Source: Chitinophagaceae bacterium (lineage in GTDB: Bacteria; Bacteroidota; Bacteroidia; Chitinophagales; Chitinophagaceae). Taken from it: DNA of 64,000 bases. The notes beneath the pieces are model-generated. The model saw nothing but the letters and a program-made list of their open reading frames with translations, was not told the origin of the DNA and did no database searches. The DNA lies in NCBI GenBank assembly GCA_019638615.1, contig JAHBTL010000026.1, forward strand, positions 1 to 64,000, given 5' to 3'. The position numbers were made by a program, and so were the translations under genes. Of this stretch, positions 35,178-45,189 are shown one piece after another. Every line of letters begins with the position of its first letter. Position 1 is the first letter of the stretch.

Positions 35178-37757
35178 ATGGCAGGCTTATCTACAGCGGC
35201 GCTAACGCAATTTCAAAATCTGGTAGGACGTAAGTTTCAGTTATACAATAGTCTTTTTACTTCTTTGCCTTTTCATCGTATTGAAAAAACGGGTATTCTT
35301 TTATCATTGCTGTTAAGCTATTGCGAAGAAGGGTATGCCAATAAGCAAAGCCCTTCACAAATAATCGATGGCTTTTTCAGTAAGCATACTTCTTTTTCCA
35401 GGGAAGAGGAAAAGATGGATCTTTTGTTCCGGTTTGTGCAATACGCCGAACGGCAGGTAGTGCTTTTTGATGCGCTGGAAGATGCAGCGTTTACCACCGT
35501 GAATGATATGAATGGCCCGGGCACCCTGAAAAGCCTGCAATCGGAAGTAATACAATTCGGAAAAGAAAAGGAGCTGAAAGACAAGGCTGAAACTTTTAAT
35601 ATCCGTCTCGTTCTTACGGCGCATCCCACGCAATTTTATCCGGGAGCCGTTTTAGGCATTATACACGATTTAACAAGAGCCATTGCTGAAAACAATATCA
35701 ACCAGATCAACATGTACCTGCAGCAATTGGGCAAAACACCCTTTTTCAAACAGCAAAAGCCAACGCCTTTTGATGAAGCTGTAAGCCTGATCTGGTATCT
35801 TGAGAATGTTTTTTATCCTGCCGCAGGCAGAATTATTGCCAATATCAAGACCAATATGCCTGAAGTAGTTTCCATTTCCAATCCTATTATCCGTATGGGC
35901 TTTTGGCCGGGAGGAGACCGGGATGGAAACCCGTTTGTAAAAGTTGATACTACTCAAAAAGTGGCAGGGGCATTAAGGGAGAGCATTTTAAAATCATATT
36001 ACCTGGATGTAAGGAGGTTGAAAAGAAGGCTTACTTTCAAAGGTGTTGATATGCCATTGCAGCAACTGGAGGTGAAGTTGTACAATAACCTGTTCGTTCC
36101 CGGGCATATCAGTGATCTTACAAAGGAAGATATACTGGCCACCCTCAATGCTATTCGTGAAACATTGATCTATCAGCACAGCGGGCTGTTTGTGGAGCTG
36201 GTGGAAAACCTGATTAATAAAGTAGAGGTATTTGGCTTGTATTTCGCATCGCTCGACCTGCGCCAGGATAGCAGCGTACATACTAAAATTGTTGAAACAA
36301 TAGCCGCGAAAACCAGCATATTGCCCAGTAACTATGGATCGCTTTCTTCGGTTGAGAAAATAAAGGCGCTGGTAAAAGTATCTGAAACTGCCGATCCTGA
36401 ACTGCTGACCGATGAGGTGCATAAGGATACGCTTTGTGTAATGAAGGCGTTGAGGCAGATACAGGCTGCCAATGGAGTAGAAGGCTGCGACCGTTATATC
36501 ATCAGTCAGTGCAACAGTGCCTTGAGCGCTATTGAGGTGTACGGGTTGTTTTTAATGAGCGGATGGAAGCCTGAAGAGCTGAATGTAGATATTGTTCCCT
36601 TGTTTGAAACGATAGACGACCTGGAACATGCTGCGGCCATCATGGAGGAATTATATACCCTGCCGCAATACCGGGAACACCTGGAGCGCAGAAAAAACAA
36701 GCAGACGATCATGCTTGGCTTTTCCGATGGTACGAAAGACGGCGGCTACCTGATGGCCAACTGGAGTATCTACAAAGCAAAAGAAGAACTGACTGCTATA
36801 TCAAGACAATACGGTATTAATGTGGTGTTCTTTGATGGCAGGGGAGGCCCGCCTGCGAGGGGCGGGGGTAAAACACATAAATTTTACGCTTCGCTGGGAA
36901 AGAATATTGCCAACGAAGAAATACAGCTTACCATACAGGGACAAACCGTAAGCTCAAATTTCGGTACCATTGACTCTGCCCAGTTTAATATTGAACAACT
37001 GATCAACGCGGGCATTTCCAACGATCTTTTTGCATCGCAAAAGCTGGCGCTTAAAGATGCTGAAAAAGAACTAATACAACAATTATCGGAAATAAGCCTG
37101 GACGCTTATATGGAGCTGAAGAACCACCCTTATTTCCTTGAATACCTCGGTCATGCAAGCCCGTTGCGTTTTTATGCTGAGACCAATATAGGCAGTAGAC
37201 CCGCAAAGCGTGGCGGAGCGGGTAAGCTTTCACTGAAAGACCTCCGGGCCATTCCTTTTGTTGGAGCCTGGAGCCAGTTAAAGCAAAACGTAACCGGCTA
37301 TTTCGGAGTGGGTACCGCCTTTGAAAAGATGGAGAAAGCCGGCAGGTGGGAAGAGGTGAAACATTTATACGATCATTCCACCTTTTTCAAAACGCTGATC
37401 GGCAACTGTGAAATGTCGATGAAGAAAAGTTTTTTCCCGATGACCACTTTTCTTTCCAAGCATCCTTTGTATGGCGAGATATGGAATAAGATTTATGATG
37501 AATACGAACTTACCAAAAAGTATATATTTAAATTAACCGGCAAAAACGAATTAATGGCCGATTACCCTGTTGAGCAACTATCGGTACAAATGCGTGAAAG
37601 GATTGTATTACCCCTTGTTACGATACAGCAATATGCTATTACAAAAGTGCGCGAAATGGAAGAAGCGATGCTTCAGTCTCCTTATAAAAAAACATATGAG
37701 AAGCTGGTAATGCGTTGTTCATTCGGGATTATCAATGCCGGAAGGAATTCGGCGTAG
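35178..37757 (+). CDS. ppc: phosphoenolpyruvate carboxylase
   Basis: Adds bicarbonate to PEP to make oxaloacetate, refilling the TCA cycle and feeding aspartate. The catalytic histidine is in VLTAHPTQFYPG (about residue 147). The lysine loop is MLGFSDGTKDGGYL (about 515). The glycine-rich mobile loop is FDGRGGPPARGGGKTH (about 555), and QTVSSNFGT follows. The C-terminus is INAGRNSA, where many homologues end in NTG. At 859 residues it is within the family range. It is divergent from the thr operon, which consumes its product through aspartate. Confidence 0.95.
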   Translation: MAGLSTAALTQFQNLVGRKFQLYNSLFTSLPFHRIEKTGILLSLLLSYCEEGYANKQSPSQIIDGFFSKHTSFSREEEKMDLLFRFVQYAERQVVLFDALEDAAFTTVNDMNGPGTLKSLQSEVIQFGKEKELKDKAETFNIRLVLTAHPTQFYPGAVLGIIHDLTRAIAENNINQINMYLQQLGKTPFFKQQKPTPFDEAVSLIWYLENVFYPAAGRIIANIKTNMPEVVSISNPIIRMGFWPGGDRDGNPFVKVDTTQKVAGALRESILKSYYLDVRRLKRRLTFKGVDMPLQQLEVKLYNNLFVPGHISDLTKEDILATLNAIRETLIYQHSGLFVELVENLINKVEVFGLYFASLDLRQDSSVHTKIVETIAAKTSILPSNYGSLSSVEKIKALVKVSETADPELLTDEVHKDTLCVMKALRQIQAANGVEGCDRYIISQCNSALSAIEVYGLFLMSGWKPEELNVDIVPLFETIDDLEHAAAIMEELYTLPQYREHLERRKNKQTIMLGFSDGTKDGGYLMANWSIYKAKEELTAISRQYGINVVFFDGRGGPPARGGGKTHKFYASLGKNIANEEIQLTIQGQTVSSNFGTIDSAQFNIEQLINAGISNDLFASQKLALKDAEKELIQQLSEISLDAYMELKNHPYFLEYLGHASPLRFYAETNIGSRPAKRGGAGKLSLKDLRAIPFVGAWSQLKQNVTGYFGVGTAFEKMEKAGRWEEVKHLYDHSTFFKTLIGNCEMSMKKSFFPMTTFLSKHPLYGEIWNKIYDEYELTKKYIFKLTGKNELMADYPVEQLSVQMRERIVLPLVTIQQYAITKVREMEEAMLQSPYKKTYEKLVMRCSFGIINAGRNSA

Positions 37758-37948
37758 GGAGCTATGCGATGAGCGATCAGCATTCAGCCATCAGCGGCCG
37801 GTTTATGGTTTATAGTTGAGTAAACAAACCTGTAACTTGTAACAAAGGTATAAGGTGTAGGGGGTAGTATTAAACTTGTAACCAGCAACTTGCAACCCGT
37901 AACAGCCATCAAATCTCGAATTTCAAATCTCAAATTTCAAATCAAAAA
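37757..37948. repeat. composite intergenic repeat block between ppc and mrpG
   Basis: Five classes follow one another in under 200 bases: 'atcagcattcagccatcagc', 'tttatggtttatagttg', 'aaaggtataaggtgtagg', 'cttgtaaccagcaacttgc', and the 24-mer at 37920-37943 shared with 60459-60482 and, inverted, 32124-32147. It is non-coding, between convergent genes. No clear terminator is visible. Confidence 0.7.
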
Positions 37949-37950
37949 TC

Positions 37951-38379
37951 CTACCTGGTTTCTTCATCGGTTTCGGCAATCTGGTCATTTTCCCTGCCGG
38001 TAGATTTATTGATTGCATCATGGGGATCGCTTTTCAATTCGTGTGTCTTTTTGTTATACATCCCATCCAGCTCATCTATTATTGTACCCTTCCACAAAGG
38101 GGTGCCGATGAAATAAGCGGCTCTTCCTATCATGTGCGCGGCTATGGGCGCAGTAATGAACAAAAAGAAAATAATGGCGATGGATTTTGTTGTTACGGAG
38201 GCGTCATCGGGGAACATGATCGCCGCGCAGATCAGCAATAAGCCCACACCCAGGCTGGAGGCTTTTACTGTTACGGAAAGCCGCAGGTAAAAATCGGGCA
38301 TCCTTAATATACCTATAGACGCGAACAGTATCGCGAGCGCGCCTGCCGTGCTCAGTATCGCTAAAATAATATTAATCAT
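37951..38379 (-). CDS. mrpG: Na+/H+ antiporter subunit G
   Basis: The last subunit of the Mrp antiporter. Three hydrophobic helices fill residues 1-90 (LAILSTAGALAILFASIGIL, ASSLGVGLLLICAAIMF, SIAIIFFLFITAPIAAHMIG), and the charged C-terminus is cytoplasmic. FLFITAPIAAHMIGRAAY is the family signature. At 142 residues it has a longer tail than the ~115 usual. It overlaps mrpF by 8 bases. Confidence 0.9.
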   Translation of the reverse strand: MINIILAILSTAGALAILFASIGILRMPDFYLRLSVTVKASSLGVGLLLICAAIMFPDDASVTTKSIAIIFFLFITAPIAAHMIGRAAYFIGTPLWKGTIIDELDGMYNKKTHELKSDPHDAINKSTGRENDQIAETDEETR

Positions 38380-38644
38380 CTTTCTGTTTTTCTATGTAAT
38401 AAGAAAATGCAATGGTTCCCAAAAAGGCGATCAGCGCCAGTATGATGGCAACATCCAGCAATACCTTCTGGTTCTGACGTATGCTGTATACCGTAATAAT
38501 TCCTATGCCAATCGTAATAATGAGATCGAGCGCAATAACACGGTCTACTATTGCCGGCCCTCTGAACAGGCGGATGAAAACCAATATGACGGAGATCGTC
38601 AGTATCGGTAAAATCACAAAGTCGAAATAAGTTCCTAATGTCAT
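38372..38644 (-). CDS. mrpF: Na+/H+ antiporter subunit F
   Basis: A 90-residue protein with three membrane helices. The family's FRGPAIVDRVIALDLI motif (residues 28-43) is clear, and KVLLDVAIILALIAFLGTIAF forms the last helix. It overlaps mrpE by 4 bases and mrpG by 8. Confidence 0.92.
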   Translation of the reverse strand: MTLGTYFDFVILPILTISVILVFIRLFRGPAIVDRVIALDLIITIGIGIITVYSIRQNQKVLLDVAIILALIAFLGTIAFSYYIEKQKDD

Positions 38645-39117
38645 CGCAATATCTCCAGTAACCGGCGTTCCATTCCGGTTTTTAATTCGTTTATAAAAGC
38701 TTCCGGGTCGGTAAGGTACATAACGTGAATGTATAAAGCCTTTTTGTCTTCACTCACATCCAGTATCAGTGTGCCGGGGGTCAGTGAAATTAATGTTGAC
38801 AGTACATTTATTTCAAAATCCGATTCCGTATTCATGGGGTAGCGAACAATACCGGGTCTGAAGAAGTATTTAGGTGTTATTACATCATATGCTACCTGTA
38901 TATTGGCCTTGAGCATCAAATACAAGAAATAAAAAACAAAGCTGAATATTTTAGGGAGGCGGTAAAAATAACGGCGGTCTTCTTCTGTTCTGTTCATTAT
39001 CCACAAAACAAAAAAGCCTAATAAAAAGCCGAATACGAAACCGGAGTAGGAAAGCGCTCCGGTTAATGCTACCCAGATAAAGGATAACAGCAGGTTCATT
39101 AAAAAATTCTTTATCAT
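38641..39117 (-). CDS. mrpE: Na+/H+ antiporter subunit E
   Basis: Two N-terminal helices are followed by a third and a soluble C-terminal domain. The segment NVLSTLISLTPGTLILDVS (about residues 107-125) is the family's conserved core, followed by LYIHVMYLTDPE. At 158 residues the length is typical. It ends with a 4-base overlap into mrpF and lies 11 bases after mrpD. Confidence 0.92.
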   Translation of the reverse strand: MIKNFLMNLLLSFIWVALTGALSYSGFVFGFLLGFFVLWIMNRTEEDRRYFYRLPKIFSFVFYFLYLMLKANIQVAYDVITPKYFFRPGIVRYPMNTESDFEINVLSTLISLTPGTLILDVSEDKKALYIHVMYLTDPEAFINELKTGMERRLLEILR

Positions 39118-39128
39118 ACGCTCACAGT

Positions 39129-40631
39129 TTATTTTTTTAATACCGCTTGTATGTATGAACTTGTATCTATCAGCTCACTTGCTATTCTGTCGGCTACCTG
39201 TATAATCGTTTCTGCGTTTATTCCTATATATACGGACACCGATCCCAAAATACCGATGGGCAATACCAGTAATATCTTTCTATATACGGGTAGAGGACCA
39301 AATTTATCTTCTACTGTAATACCCGGCGGTGTTTCTTTCCAGAACGCTTCTGCCCACATTTTCGCGATCACATATAAAGTAGCCAGGCTACCGATGATCA
39401 GCGCCGCGATATATACATACTGGTGCTGGGAGAATGAATCCCTGAATAAATATATTTTCGGCCAGAACCCCGACAGGGGGGGGATGCCTACCAGAGAAAA
39501 AAGGACTATAGCGATCAGCAATGAAATTTTAGGGTACTCACGGTACAATCCCCCCAGCTTTTCCATGCTCATTGTTCCCCTTAACTGCCGGATCAGCCCG
39601 GCAATTAAAAACATATTGGTTTTAACCATGATGTCGTGGATCAGGTAAAATACGGTTCCTATCAGCGCTGCTTTGGTGAACATGGCTATGCCGCCTACCA
39701 TAAAGCCTATATGGCATACAATGAGGTAGGAAAAAAGCCTGCGGACAGATGTTTTTATGAGCGCTCCGAAAGCGCCTGTTAATATGGTCAGCACCGCGAT
39801 GGTCATCAACAGTTTTTTGGTAAAATCATCGGGGATGAATATGAGGCTGTTCACCCGCAGCATTGCATATATGCCTACTTTGGTCAGTAATCCGCCAAAG
39901 GTTGCAGCCACCGCCGAAGGAGGAGTATGATAGGATGAAGGCAGCCAGAAGTACAAAGGAAACACCGCCGATTTGATGCCGAATCCTAAAATAAAAAATA
40001 CGGATGTAATGCCAACCAGCGACCTGTTTTCTACTTCCTGTATTTTGGTTGACAGATCGGCCATATTTAACGAGCCCGTAATGCCATAAAGAATCCCAAT
40101 GCCGGTTAAAAAAAACATAGAAGCCAGTATATTCATGGCCATGTACTTTACGGCGCCTTCCAACTGTTGTTTTCTCCCGCCCAGCGTCATTAAAACAAAA
40201 GAAGAAATGATGATCACCTCGAACCATACATACAGGTTAAAGATATCGCCCGTTAAAAAGGCGCCGTTCAGCCCCATCAGCAGGAAATGAAAAATAGGGA
40301 AATAACCATACAGCATTCTTTGCCTGCTGATGCCCATAGAAGAAAAAATCGAGACTGAGAATCCCGCGATGGATGTTAGCAATACCATGGTGGCGGATAA
40401 CAGATCTGCCACGAATACTATACCGAATGGCGCCGCCCAATTTGCCGCGTTCAACGTATAAGTGCCATGCAGGTATACCTGCTGAAATAACACGATGGCT
40501 ATGATGAGACCGACAAGCGCGCCGCCAACTGAAAGGATACGCTGGGTTACGGTTTTACGCCACGCAATCAGTTGAAAAATTGCTATGAATAAATGAATAA
40601 AAACAGATGCTAAAATATGGTTGCCTGTCAT
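39129..40631 (-). CDS. mrpD: Na+/H+ antiporter subunit D
   Basis: A 500-residue polytopic protein of the complex I NuoL/M/N-like family. The broken-helix core includes MGLNGAFLTGDIFNLYVWFEVIIISSF (split around residues 115-142). PLYFWLPSSYHTPPS shows the conserved histidine and proline region, and the lysine-bearing helices follow at TKVGIYAMLR. It helps couple proton entry to cation export. The 3' end is 11 bases from mrpE, and the 5' end overlaps mrpC by 4 bases. Confidence 0.94.
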   Translation of the reverse strand: MTGNHILASVFIHLFIAIFQLIAWRKTVTQRILSVGGALVGLIIAIVLFQQVYLHGTYTLNAANWAAPFGIVFVADLLSATMVLLTSIAGFSVSIFSSMGISRQRMLYGYFPIFHFLLMGLNGAFLTGDIFNLYVWFEVIIISSFVLMTLGGRKQQLEGAVKYMAMNILASMFFLTGIGILYGITGSLNMADLSTKIQEVENRSLVGITSVFFILGFGIKSAVFPLYFWLPSSYHTPPSAVAATFGGLLTKVGIYAMLRVNSLIFIPDDFTKKLLMTIAVLTILTGAFGALIKTSVRRLFSYLIVCHIGFMVGGIAMFTKAALIGTVFYLIHDIMVKTNMFLIAGLIRQLRGTMSMEKLGGLYREYPKISLLIAIVLFSLVGIPPLSGFWPKIYLFRDSFSQHQYVYIAALIIGSLATLYVIAKMWAEAFWKETPPGITVEDKFGPLPVYRKILLVLPIGILGSVSVYIGINAETIIQVADRIASELIDTSSYIQAVLKK

Positions 40632-40984
40632 ATATCTTCTTCCTCCGGTGTATTTAAATTATCCAAATCGTCGGTTTGTACCAGCGCGTATACTCTTTTG
40701 AGCAACACGATGGCGAATGCCGTAAGGGCAAAACTGATCACAATAGCCGTAAGAATAAGTGCCTGCGGAACAGGATCGGCGTATATGCCGGAAAATGTAT
40801 CGTGATCCGCATCTATAACCGGAGGACTGCCTTTAACTATTGACCCCAGTACAAAAATCAGTATGTTGGTGGCGCTTCCCAGTAACATAATACCCAGAAG
40901 CAGCTTAACCATGCTTCTCCTTAAAATGAAATACACACCGCCCGCGTAAAGCAGCCCCAGCACTATTATCAGTAATAACTCCAT
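40628..40984 (-). CDS. mrpC: Na+/H+ antiporter subunit C
   Basis: NuoK-like, three helices in 118 residues (VLGLLYAGGVYFILRRS; LLGIMLLGSATNILIFVLG; ALILTAIVISFALTAFAIVLL). The motif DPVPQALILTAIVISFA is diagnostic. It starts 3 bases after mrpB and overlaps mrpD by 4 bases. Confidence 0.93.
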   Translation of the reverse strand: MELLLIIVLGLLYAGGVYFILRRSMVKLLLGIMLLGSATNILIFVLGSIVKGSPPVIDADHDTFSGIYADPVPQALILTAIVISFALTAFAIVLLKRVYALVQTDDLDNLNTPEEEDI

Positions 40985-40987
40985 ACG

Positions 40988-41401
40988 CTAGTCGTCTGTT
41001 AAGGAAATAGTGAACAAAATGGTTAATACTACCCCTATTACTACAAGGTATACTCCAATATCGAAAAACAGGGAAGACCCGATCAGGCCGATCAATGGAA
41101 ACTTTTCCTGCACCCAAAGCCCCGTCATAGGCGGTAAGCCGAAAAACAACGGGAGTATAACGCTAAATGCAGAAATTCCCAACCCGACCGGTATCAGGGA
41201 TAACGGCTTTCGCCCGAGCAATTTCATGGTAGCATCGGTTCCGTTGGTAAAGCTGTGCAGCACAAACGCAATCGAAGCCACAAGTCCCCCCACAAAACCT
41301 CCGCCGGGATAATAATGACCGCGCAATAAAAGAAAAATGGAGAACAATAATAGTATAGGCAATAAATATCTTGTTGCTGTTTGTAAAATGATACTTCGCA
41401 T
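40988..41401 (-). CDS. mrpB: Na+/H+ antiporter subunit B
   Basis: A 137-residue membrane protein with the MnhB pattern. It starts IILQTATRYLLPILLLFSIFLLLRGHYYPGGGFVGGL (read as contiguous segments), where the HYYPGGGFVGGL loop is the signature. Three more helices follow. It lies 2 bases after mrpA. Confidence 0.92.
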   Translation of the reverse strand: MRSIILQTATRYLLPILLLFSIFLLLRGHYYPGGGFVGGLVASIAFVLHSFTNGTDATMKLLGRKPLSLIPVGLGISAFSVILPLFFGLPPMTGLWVQEKFPLIGLIGSSLFFDIGVYLVVIGVVLTILFTISLTDD

Positions 41402-41403
41402 GG

Positions 41404-43713
41404 TTATTCTTTTTCCGATGTTTTTAATCTCAGCCTTAATAAGCTGTATACTCCAATAGCGGCTATGCTCAATACTACTGTTTCAAACATGGTATCAATG
41501 CCCCTGAAATCAACCAGGATAACATTCACCACGTTTTTGCCTTTTGCCAGGATATACGAATTGTTTGCATAAAACTCACTGGTTTGTGTGCTGATAGCTT
41601 CGTGATGCACCTGCAAGGCCACCAGGCTCAGGATAACACCAAATCCCAGCGATACGGCTATGTCCCTGTATCGTTCCCATGTGGTTGCAAGATTAAGGAA
41701 CGGAGGAAGTTTATACAATACCAGCACGAATAATACAGTGGTGAGCGTATCAATGGTGAACTGCGTCATAGCCAGGTCGGGAGCGCTGTAAAATACGAAC
41801 ATCAAACAGGTACAATATCCTATAATGCTCATAGATACCACGGCGGTTAGCCTCGACTGTGTTAATATCATCATGATCAATGCGCCTATTAAGATAGCCA
41901 CAACAGCTATTTCGTAAATACTGAGCATAGCCAAACCGTAAAAATCAATTTTTATAGGCCCGCTTAGCCATAGCTTATAGGCAAGCAGCATTTCCGCGAA
42001 CAGGAGGATTTTTAAATGATAAGAGCGTAAATAGCCGTTATGGAATTTACCGGTATACCAGGTGGAAAAGCTGAAAATGCCGTTTGCAAACCTGTTCAAT
42101 ATAAATTCCGGAGACAATGGGTTAAACTTCTGAATGAAATATTGCTTTTTATCAGAGGGCTTGTTTATATAATACAAAAATGTGCCTGCAGCCAGTGTGG
42201 CCAGGCTCAGCAGCAATACAAGGTTAAACCCGTGCCATAGCTTTAAATGAAGCTGTGTATCTGAGCCAGATATGGCATTGGCAGCCTGGAGTGAAAACAG
42301 TTGTCCGGCAATACCTGGTACACACCCAAACAATACACCCAATAAAGCAAGCAACAAGGCCGGCAGCCATAAGGAGGTATAGGGTAAATGTATTTTTTCA
42401 AATTCAGCAGGCAATTTTCCGGCAAAGGGCCTGATGCCGGCCATAAACCCTGCGGCAACCAATGCTATATTGGTTGTTACGGCCAGCGTTGTCAGTATGA
42501 ATGATGAAGATGTTCCTGCGTGCAGGGTAGCCTCATAAATAAGATCCTTTCCAATAAATCCAAAAGTAAGCGGCATACCTCCGCTGGACAGCGCTGCCAA
42601 TAGTCCTGCAACAGCAACCGGTAATAAAACTTTCCTGAGTCCTGCAAGTTTTGTTATGTCGCGGGTATGTGCTTCATGATCAATGATGCCGGCAACCAAA
42701 AACAAAGTGGCTTTGTACAATGCATGTGCCAGTATAAAAACGCTTGCCGCAATGATTGCATCGCGCGTGCCGAGACCTATTAAAAATGTAAGTATGCCCA
42801 GGGCCGAAATGGTGGAATAAGCTAAAATACTTTTCAGGTCGGTGCGCAGTAAGGAGTGGCAGGCTGCATATACCATTGTAAAGCCTCCTGCTATCATTAA
42901 AGTGTTGCTCCACCAATCTGTACCTCCTAATATGGGGTTAAAACGGGCCAATAAATAAATGCCTGCTTTCACCATCGTTGCGGAGTGCAGATAGGCCGAA
43001 ACCGGCGTGGGGGCCCTCATAGCGCTTGGAAGCCAGAAATGAAAGGGGAATTGCGCTGATTTCGTAAAAGCGCCCATCAATAATAACCCGACCACCAGTG
43101 GATATTGCGGATGATGAATAATGGTATTCCGGGAGCTGACCAGTTCCGAAATAGTATATGTGCCGCTGATGTTACCCAGCAGTATAAGCCCGGCGAGCAG
43201 GAAAAAGCCGCCCATTCCTGTAACGGTCAGCGCGGTAGTAGCGCTTTTACGGGATGCGGGCTCGTTGTTGTTGAACCCAATTAAAAAAAAGGAACTGATA
43301 CTGGTCAGCTCCCAGAAAATGAAAAGCAGGAAGATATTGTCGGATAGCACAATGCCCAGCATGGCAGACATAAACAGGCACAGGTATCCAAAAAAGCGAT
43401 CCAGGTAAATATGGTTTTTCAAATAAGAGCGGGCATAGAAAAATATGGCTGTACCAATTCCTGTAATGAGCAGGGCAAACAGGAAAGAGAGCCCGTCAAG
43501 GCGAAAATCCAGGTTCATGCCAAGCGATGGTACCCAGGCAGTGGACTGATGTATCTGTTCTCCTGAAGAGATTGCGGGGATGTATTGTAAATAATATATG
43601 AATAAAGCTGCCGGCAACAAAGGCAGCAACAGACTCCATTTAGATTTGAGAGGCTTGCCGAAAGGCAGCAACAACAGGGATCCTATTAAACCAGATAAAA
43701 CTGTAAACAACAT
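41404..43713 (-). CDS. mrpA: Na+/H+ antiporter subunit A
   Basis: The large NuoL-like subunit, 769 residues with about 20 helices. ELTSISSFFLIGFNN, PFHFWLPSAMRAPTPVSAYLHSA and the TMVKAGIYLLAR segment are core motifs. The C-terminal part (from about 590) is the fused MrpB/MbhE-like region, seen as APDLAMTQFTIDTLTTVLFVL and NVVNVILVDFRGIDTMFETVV. It opens the operon. Together with B-G it gives a full antiporter for Na+ or K+ export and pH control. Confidence 0.95.
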   Translation of the reverse strand: MLFTVLSGLIGSLLLLPFGKPLKSKWSLLLPLLPAALFIYYLQYIPAISSGEQIHQSTAWVPSLGMNLDFRLDGLSFLFALLITGIGTAIFFYARSYLKNHIYLDRFFGYLCLFMSAMLGIVLSDNIFLLFIFWELTSISSFFLIGFNNNEPASRKSATTALTVTGMGGFFLLAGLILLGNISGTYTISELVSSRNTIIHHPQYPLVVGLLLMGAFTKSAQFPFHFWLPSAMRAPTPVSAYLHSATMVKAGIYLLARFNPILGGTDWWSNTLMIAGGFTMVYAACHSLLRTDLKSILAYSTISALGILTFLIGLGTRDAIIAASVFILAHALYKATLFLVAGIIDHEAHTRDITKLAGLRKVLLPVAVAGLLAALSSGGMPLTFGFIGKDLIYEATLHAGTSSSFILTTLAVTTNIALVAAGFMAGIRPFAGKLPAEFEKIHLPYTSLWLPALLLALLGVLFGCVPGIAGQLFSLQAANAISGSDTQLHLKLWHGFNLVLLLSLATLAAGTFLYYINKPSDKKQYFIQKFNPLSPEFILNRFANGIFSFSTWYTGKFHNGYLRSYHLKILLFAEMLLAYKLWLSGPIKIDFYGLAMLSIYEIAVVAILIGALIMMILTQSRLTAVVSMSIIGYCTCLMFVFYSAPDLAMTQFTIDTLTTVLFVLVLYKLPPFLNLATTWERYRDIAVSLGFGVILSLVALQVHHEAISTQTSEFYANNSYILAKGKNVVNVILVDFRGIDTMFETVVLSIAAIGVYSLLRLRLKTSEKE

Positions 43714-43771
43714 GCAATGCCGATTATTTTCGATTGCGCTAAAAATAAGGAAAACATCCAGTTTTACCTGA

Positions 43772-43805
43772 AATAAAAAAGCCCTCCATAGAAATGGAAG
43801 GCTTT
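43772..43805 (-). terminator. intrinsic terminator after amtB
   Basis: On the minus strand AAAGCCTTCCAT (43805-43794) pairs with ATGGAGGGCTTT (43789-43778), 12 bp with one G-T and a 4-base loop. It runs straight into TTTATTT. It closes the amtB transcript before mrpA, which begins at 43713. Confidence 0.85.
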
Positions 43806-43849
43806 AACGATTGCTTGCCCTATGAAAAACTTTGAAATATTTTTATGGA

Positions 43850-45169
43850 TTATAATTTCTCATCGTGTTGTGTGATGTCCAACCCGATTTCTTCTTCTTC
43901 AGCAGATACCCTGAGCGGATGAATGATATCTACGATCTTAAAAACAATAAAACCCATTACAATGGAAAATACCACAACAATCAGGCAACCCAGCACCTGC
44001 TTCAGAAAGAAATCTGTGCCGCCGTACAGCAATCCGTCTGTGCCGGCGCTGTTAATTGCTTTGCTCGAAAAAATGCCGGTACAGATCATACCAATGATGC
44101 CGCCGATTCCGTGACAGGGAAATACATCTAATGTATCGTCGATGCCGGTTTTGCCTTTCCAGTAAACAGCAAGGTTAGAACCAATGGCAGCAATAAAGCC
44201 GATGAAACAGCTTTGTGGCAAACCAACAAAGCCAGCCGCGGGTGTAATGGCAACCAGTCCAACCACAGCCCCTATACAAAAGCCGAGTGCAGAAGGTTTT
44301 CTGCCTCGCATGGCATCAAAGAATATCCAGGAAAGACCGGCAGCGGCAGAAGCTGTGTTGGTATTGGCAAAAGCGTCTACCGCCAGGCTGTTGGCGCCTA
44401 AGGCAGAACCCGCGTTAAACCCAAACCAGCCAAACCACAGCAAACCGGTACCCAACAGCACATACGGAATCCTTGCAGGCTTTACTTCGGCTTTTTCAAT
44501 AAGCGATTTACGCTTTTTAAGCACAATAGCGCCGGCCAATGCGGCACAACCGGCGGATATGTGCACAACAGTACCACCCGCAAAATCAAGTACGCCCATT
44601 TTTGCGAGTAATCCGTCGGGATGCCAGGTCCAGTGGGCGATAGGAGCATAAATAAGCAGACTGAACAATATCATGAATAGGACATAAGAAGTAAATCTTA
44701 CACGCTCCGCTGTTCCGCCTACCACCAGCGCGGGTGTTATGATCGCGAACTTCATCTGAAACAACGCGAACAGTAAAATAGGAATGGTGGGAGCCAGGCT
44801 CCAGGGTGCATGTCCGTTGATATTTTTCATGAAAAGAAACTCTGAAGGGTTTCCTAAGAAGCCCCCGATGGAAGTTCCGAAAGCAAGCCCGAAGCCGATC
44901 ACTAACCACAAGATGCTGATCAACCCCGTAGCGATAAAGCTTTGCAGCATGGTAGATATTACATTCTTTTTACCAACCATGCCCCCGTAAAAGAAAGCAA
45001 GCCCCGGGGTCATGAGCAATACCAGCGCGGCTGAAATAAGCACCCACGCGATATCGGGGAAACTATAAACTTCCGCGCCATCAAAGTCTGCAACCAACGG
45101 TACAAATATGCCGATGACAGAAAATAAAGCCAGCAGCAAAAAAGGTATTGAGTTACTGATTTTAGTCAT
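43850..45169 (-). CDS. amtB: ammonium transporter (first of two)
   Basis: Ammonium channel with about 11-12 helices in 439 residues. LLMTPGLAFFYGGMVGKKNV lies near residue 55. The pore histidines are in FAGGTVVHISAGCAAL (about 195) and DVFPCHGIGGIIGM (about 348). The C-terminus is short and acidic (AEEEEIGLDITQHDEKL). It starts 20 bases after the porin gene and is followed by a strong terminator. No glnK/P-II gene adjoins it, although the C-terminal tail is where P-II proteins dock in known systems. Confidence 0.95.
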   Translation of the reverse strand: MTKISNSIPFLLLALFSVIGIFVPLVADFDGAEVYSFPDIAWVLISAALVLLMTPGLAFFYGGMVGKKNVISTMLQSFIATGLISILWLVIGFGLAFGTSIGGFLGNPSEFLFMKNINGHAPWSLAPTIPILLFALFQMKFAIITPALVVGGTAERVRFTSYVLFMILFSLLIYAPIAHWTWHPDGLLAKMGVLDFAGGTVVHISAGCAALAGAIVLKKRKSLIEKAEVKPARIPYVLLGTGLLWFGWFGFNAGSALGANSLAVDAFANTNTASAAAGLSWIFFDAMRGRKPSALGFCIGAVVGLVAITPAAGFVGLPQSCFIGFIAAIGSNLAVYWKGKTGIDDTLDVFPCHGIGGIIGMICTGIFSSKAINSAGTDGLLYGGTDFFLKQVLGCLIVVVFSIVMGFIVFKIVDIIHPLRVSAEEEEIGLDITQHDEKL

Positions 45170-45189
45170 GTTAAAAAAGGTTTTGGGAT

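Noticed and set aside
37757..37948. The repeat block after ppc as a CRISPR array
   Set aside because: The words are degenerate, lie in both orientations and have no constant repeat-spacer spacing. No cas gene is present.
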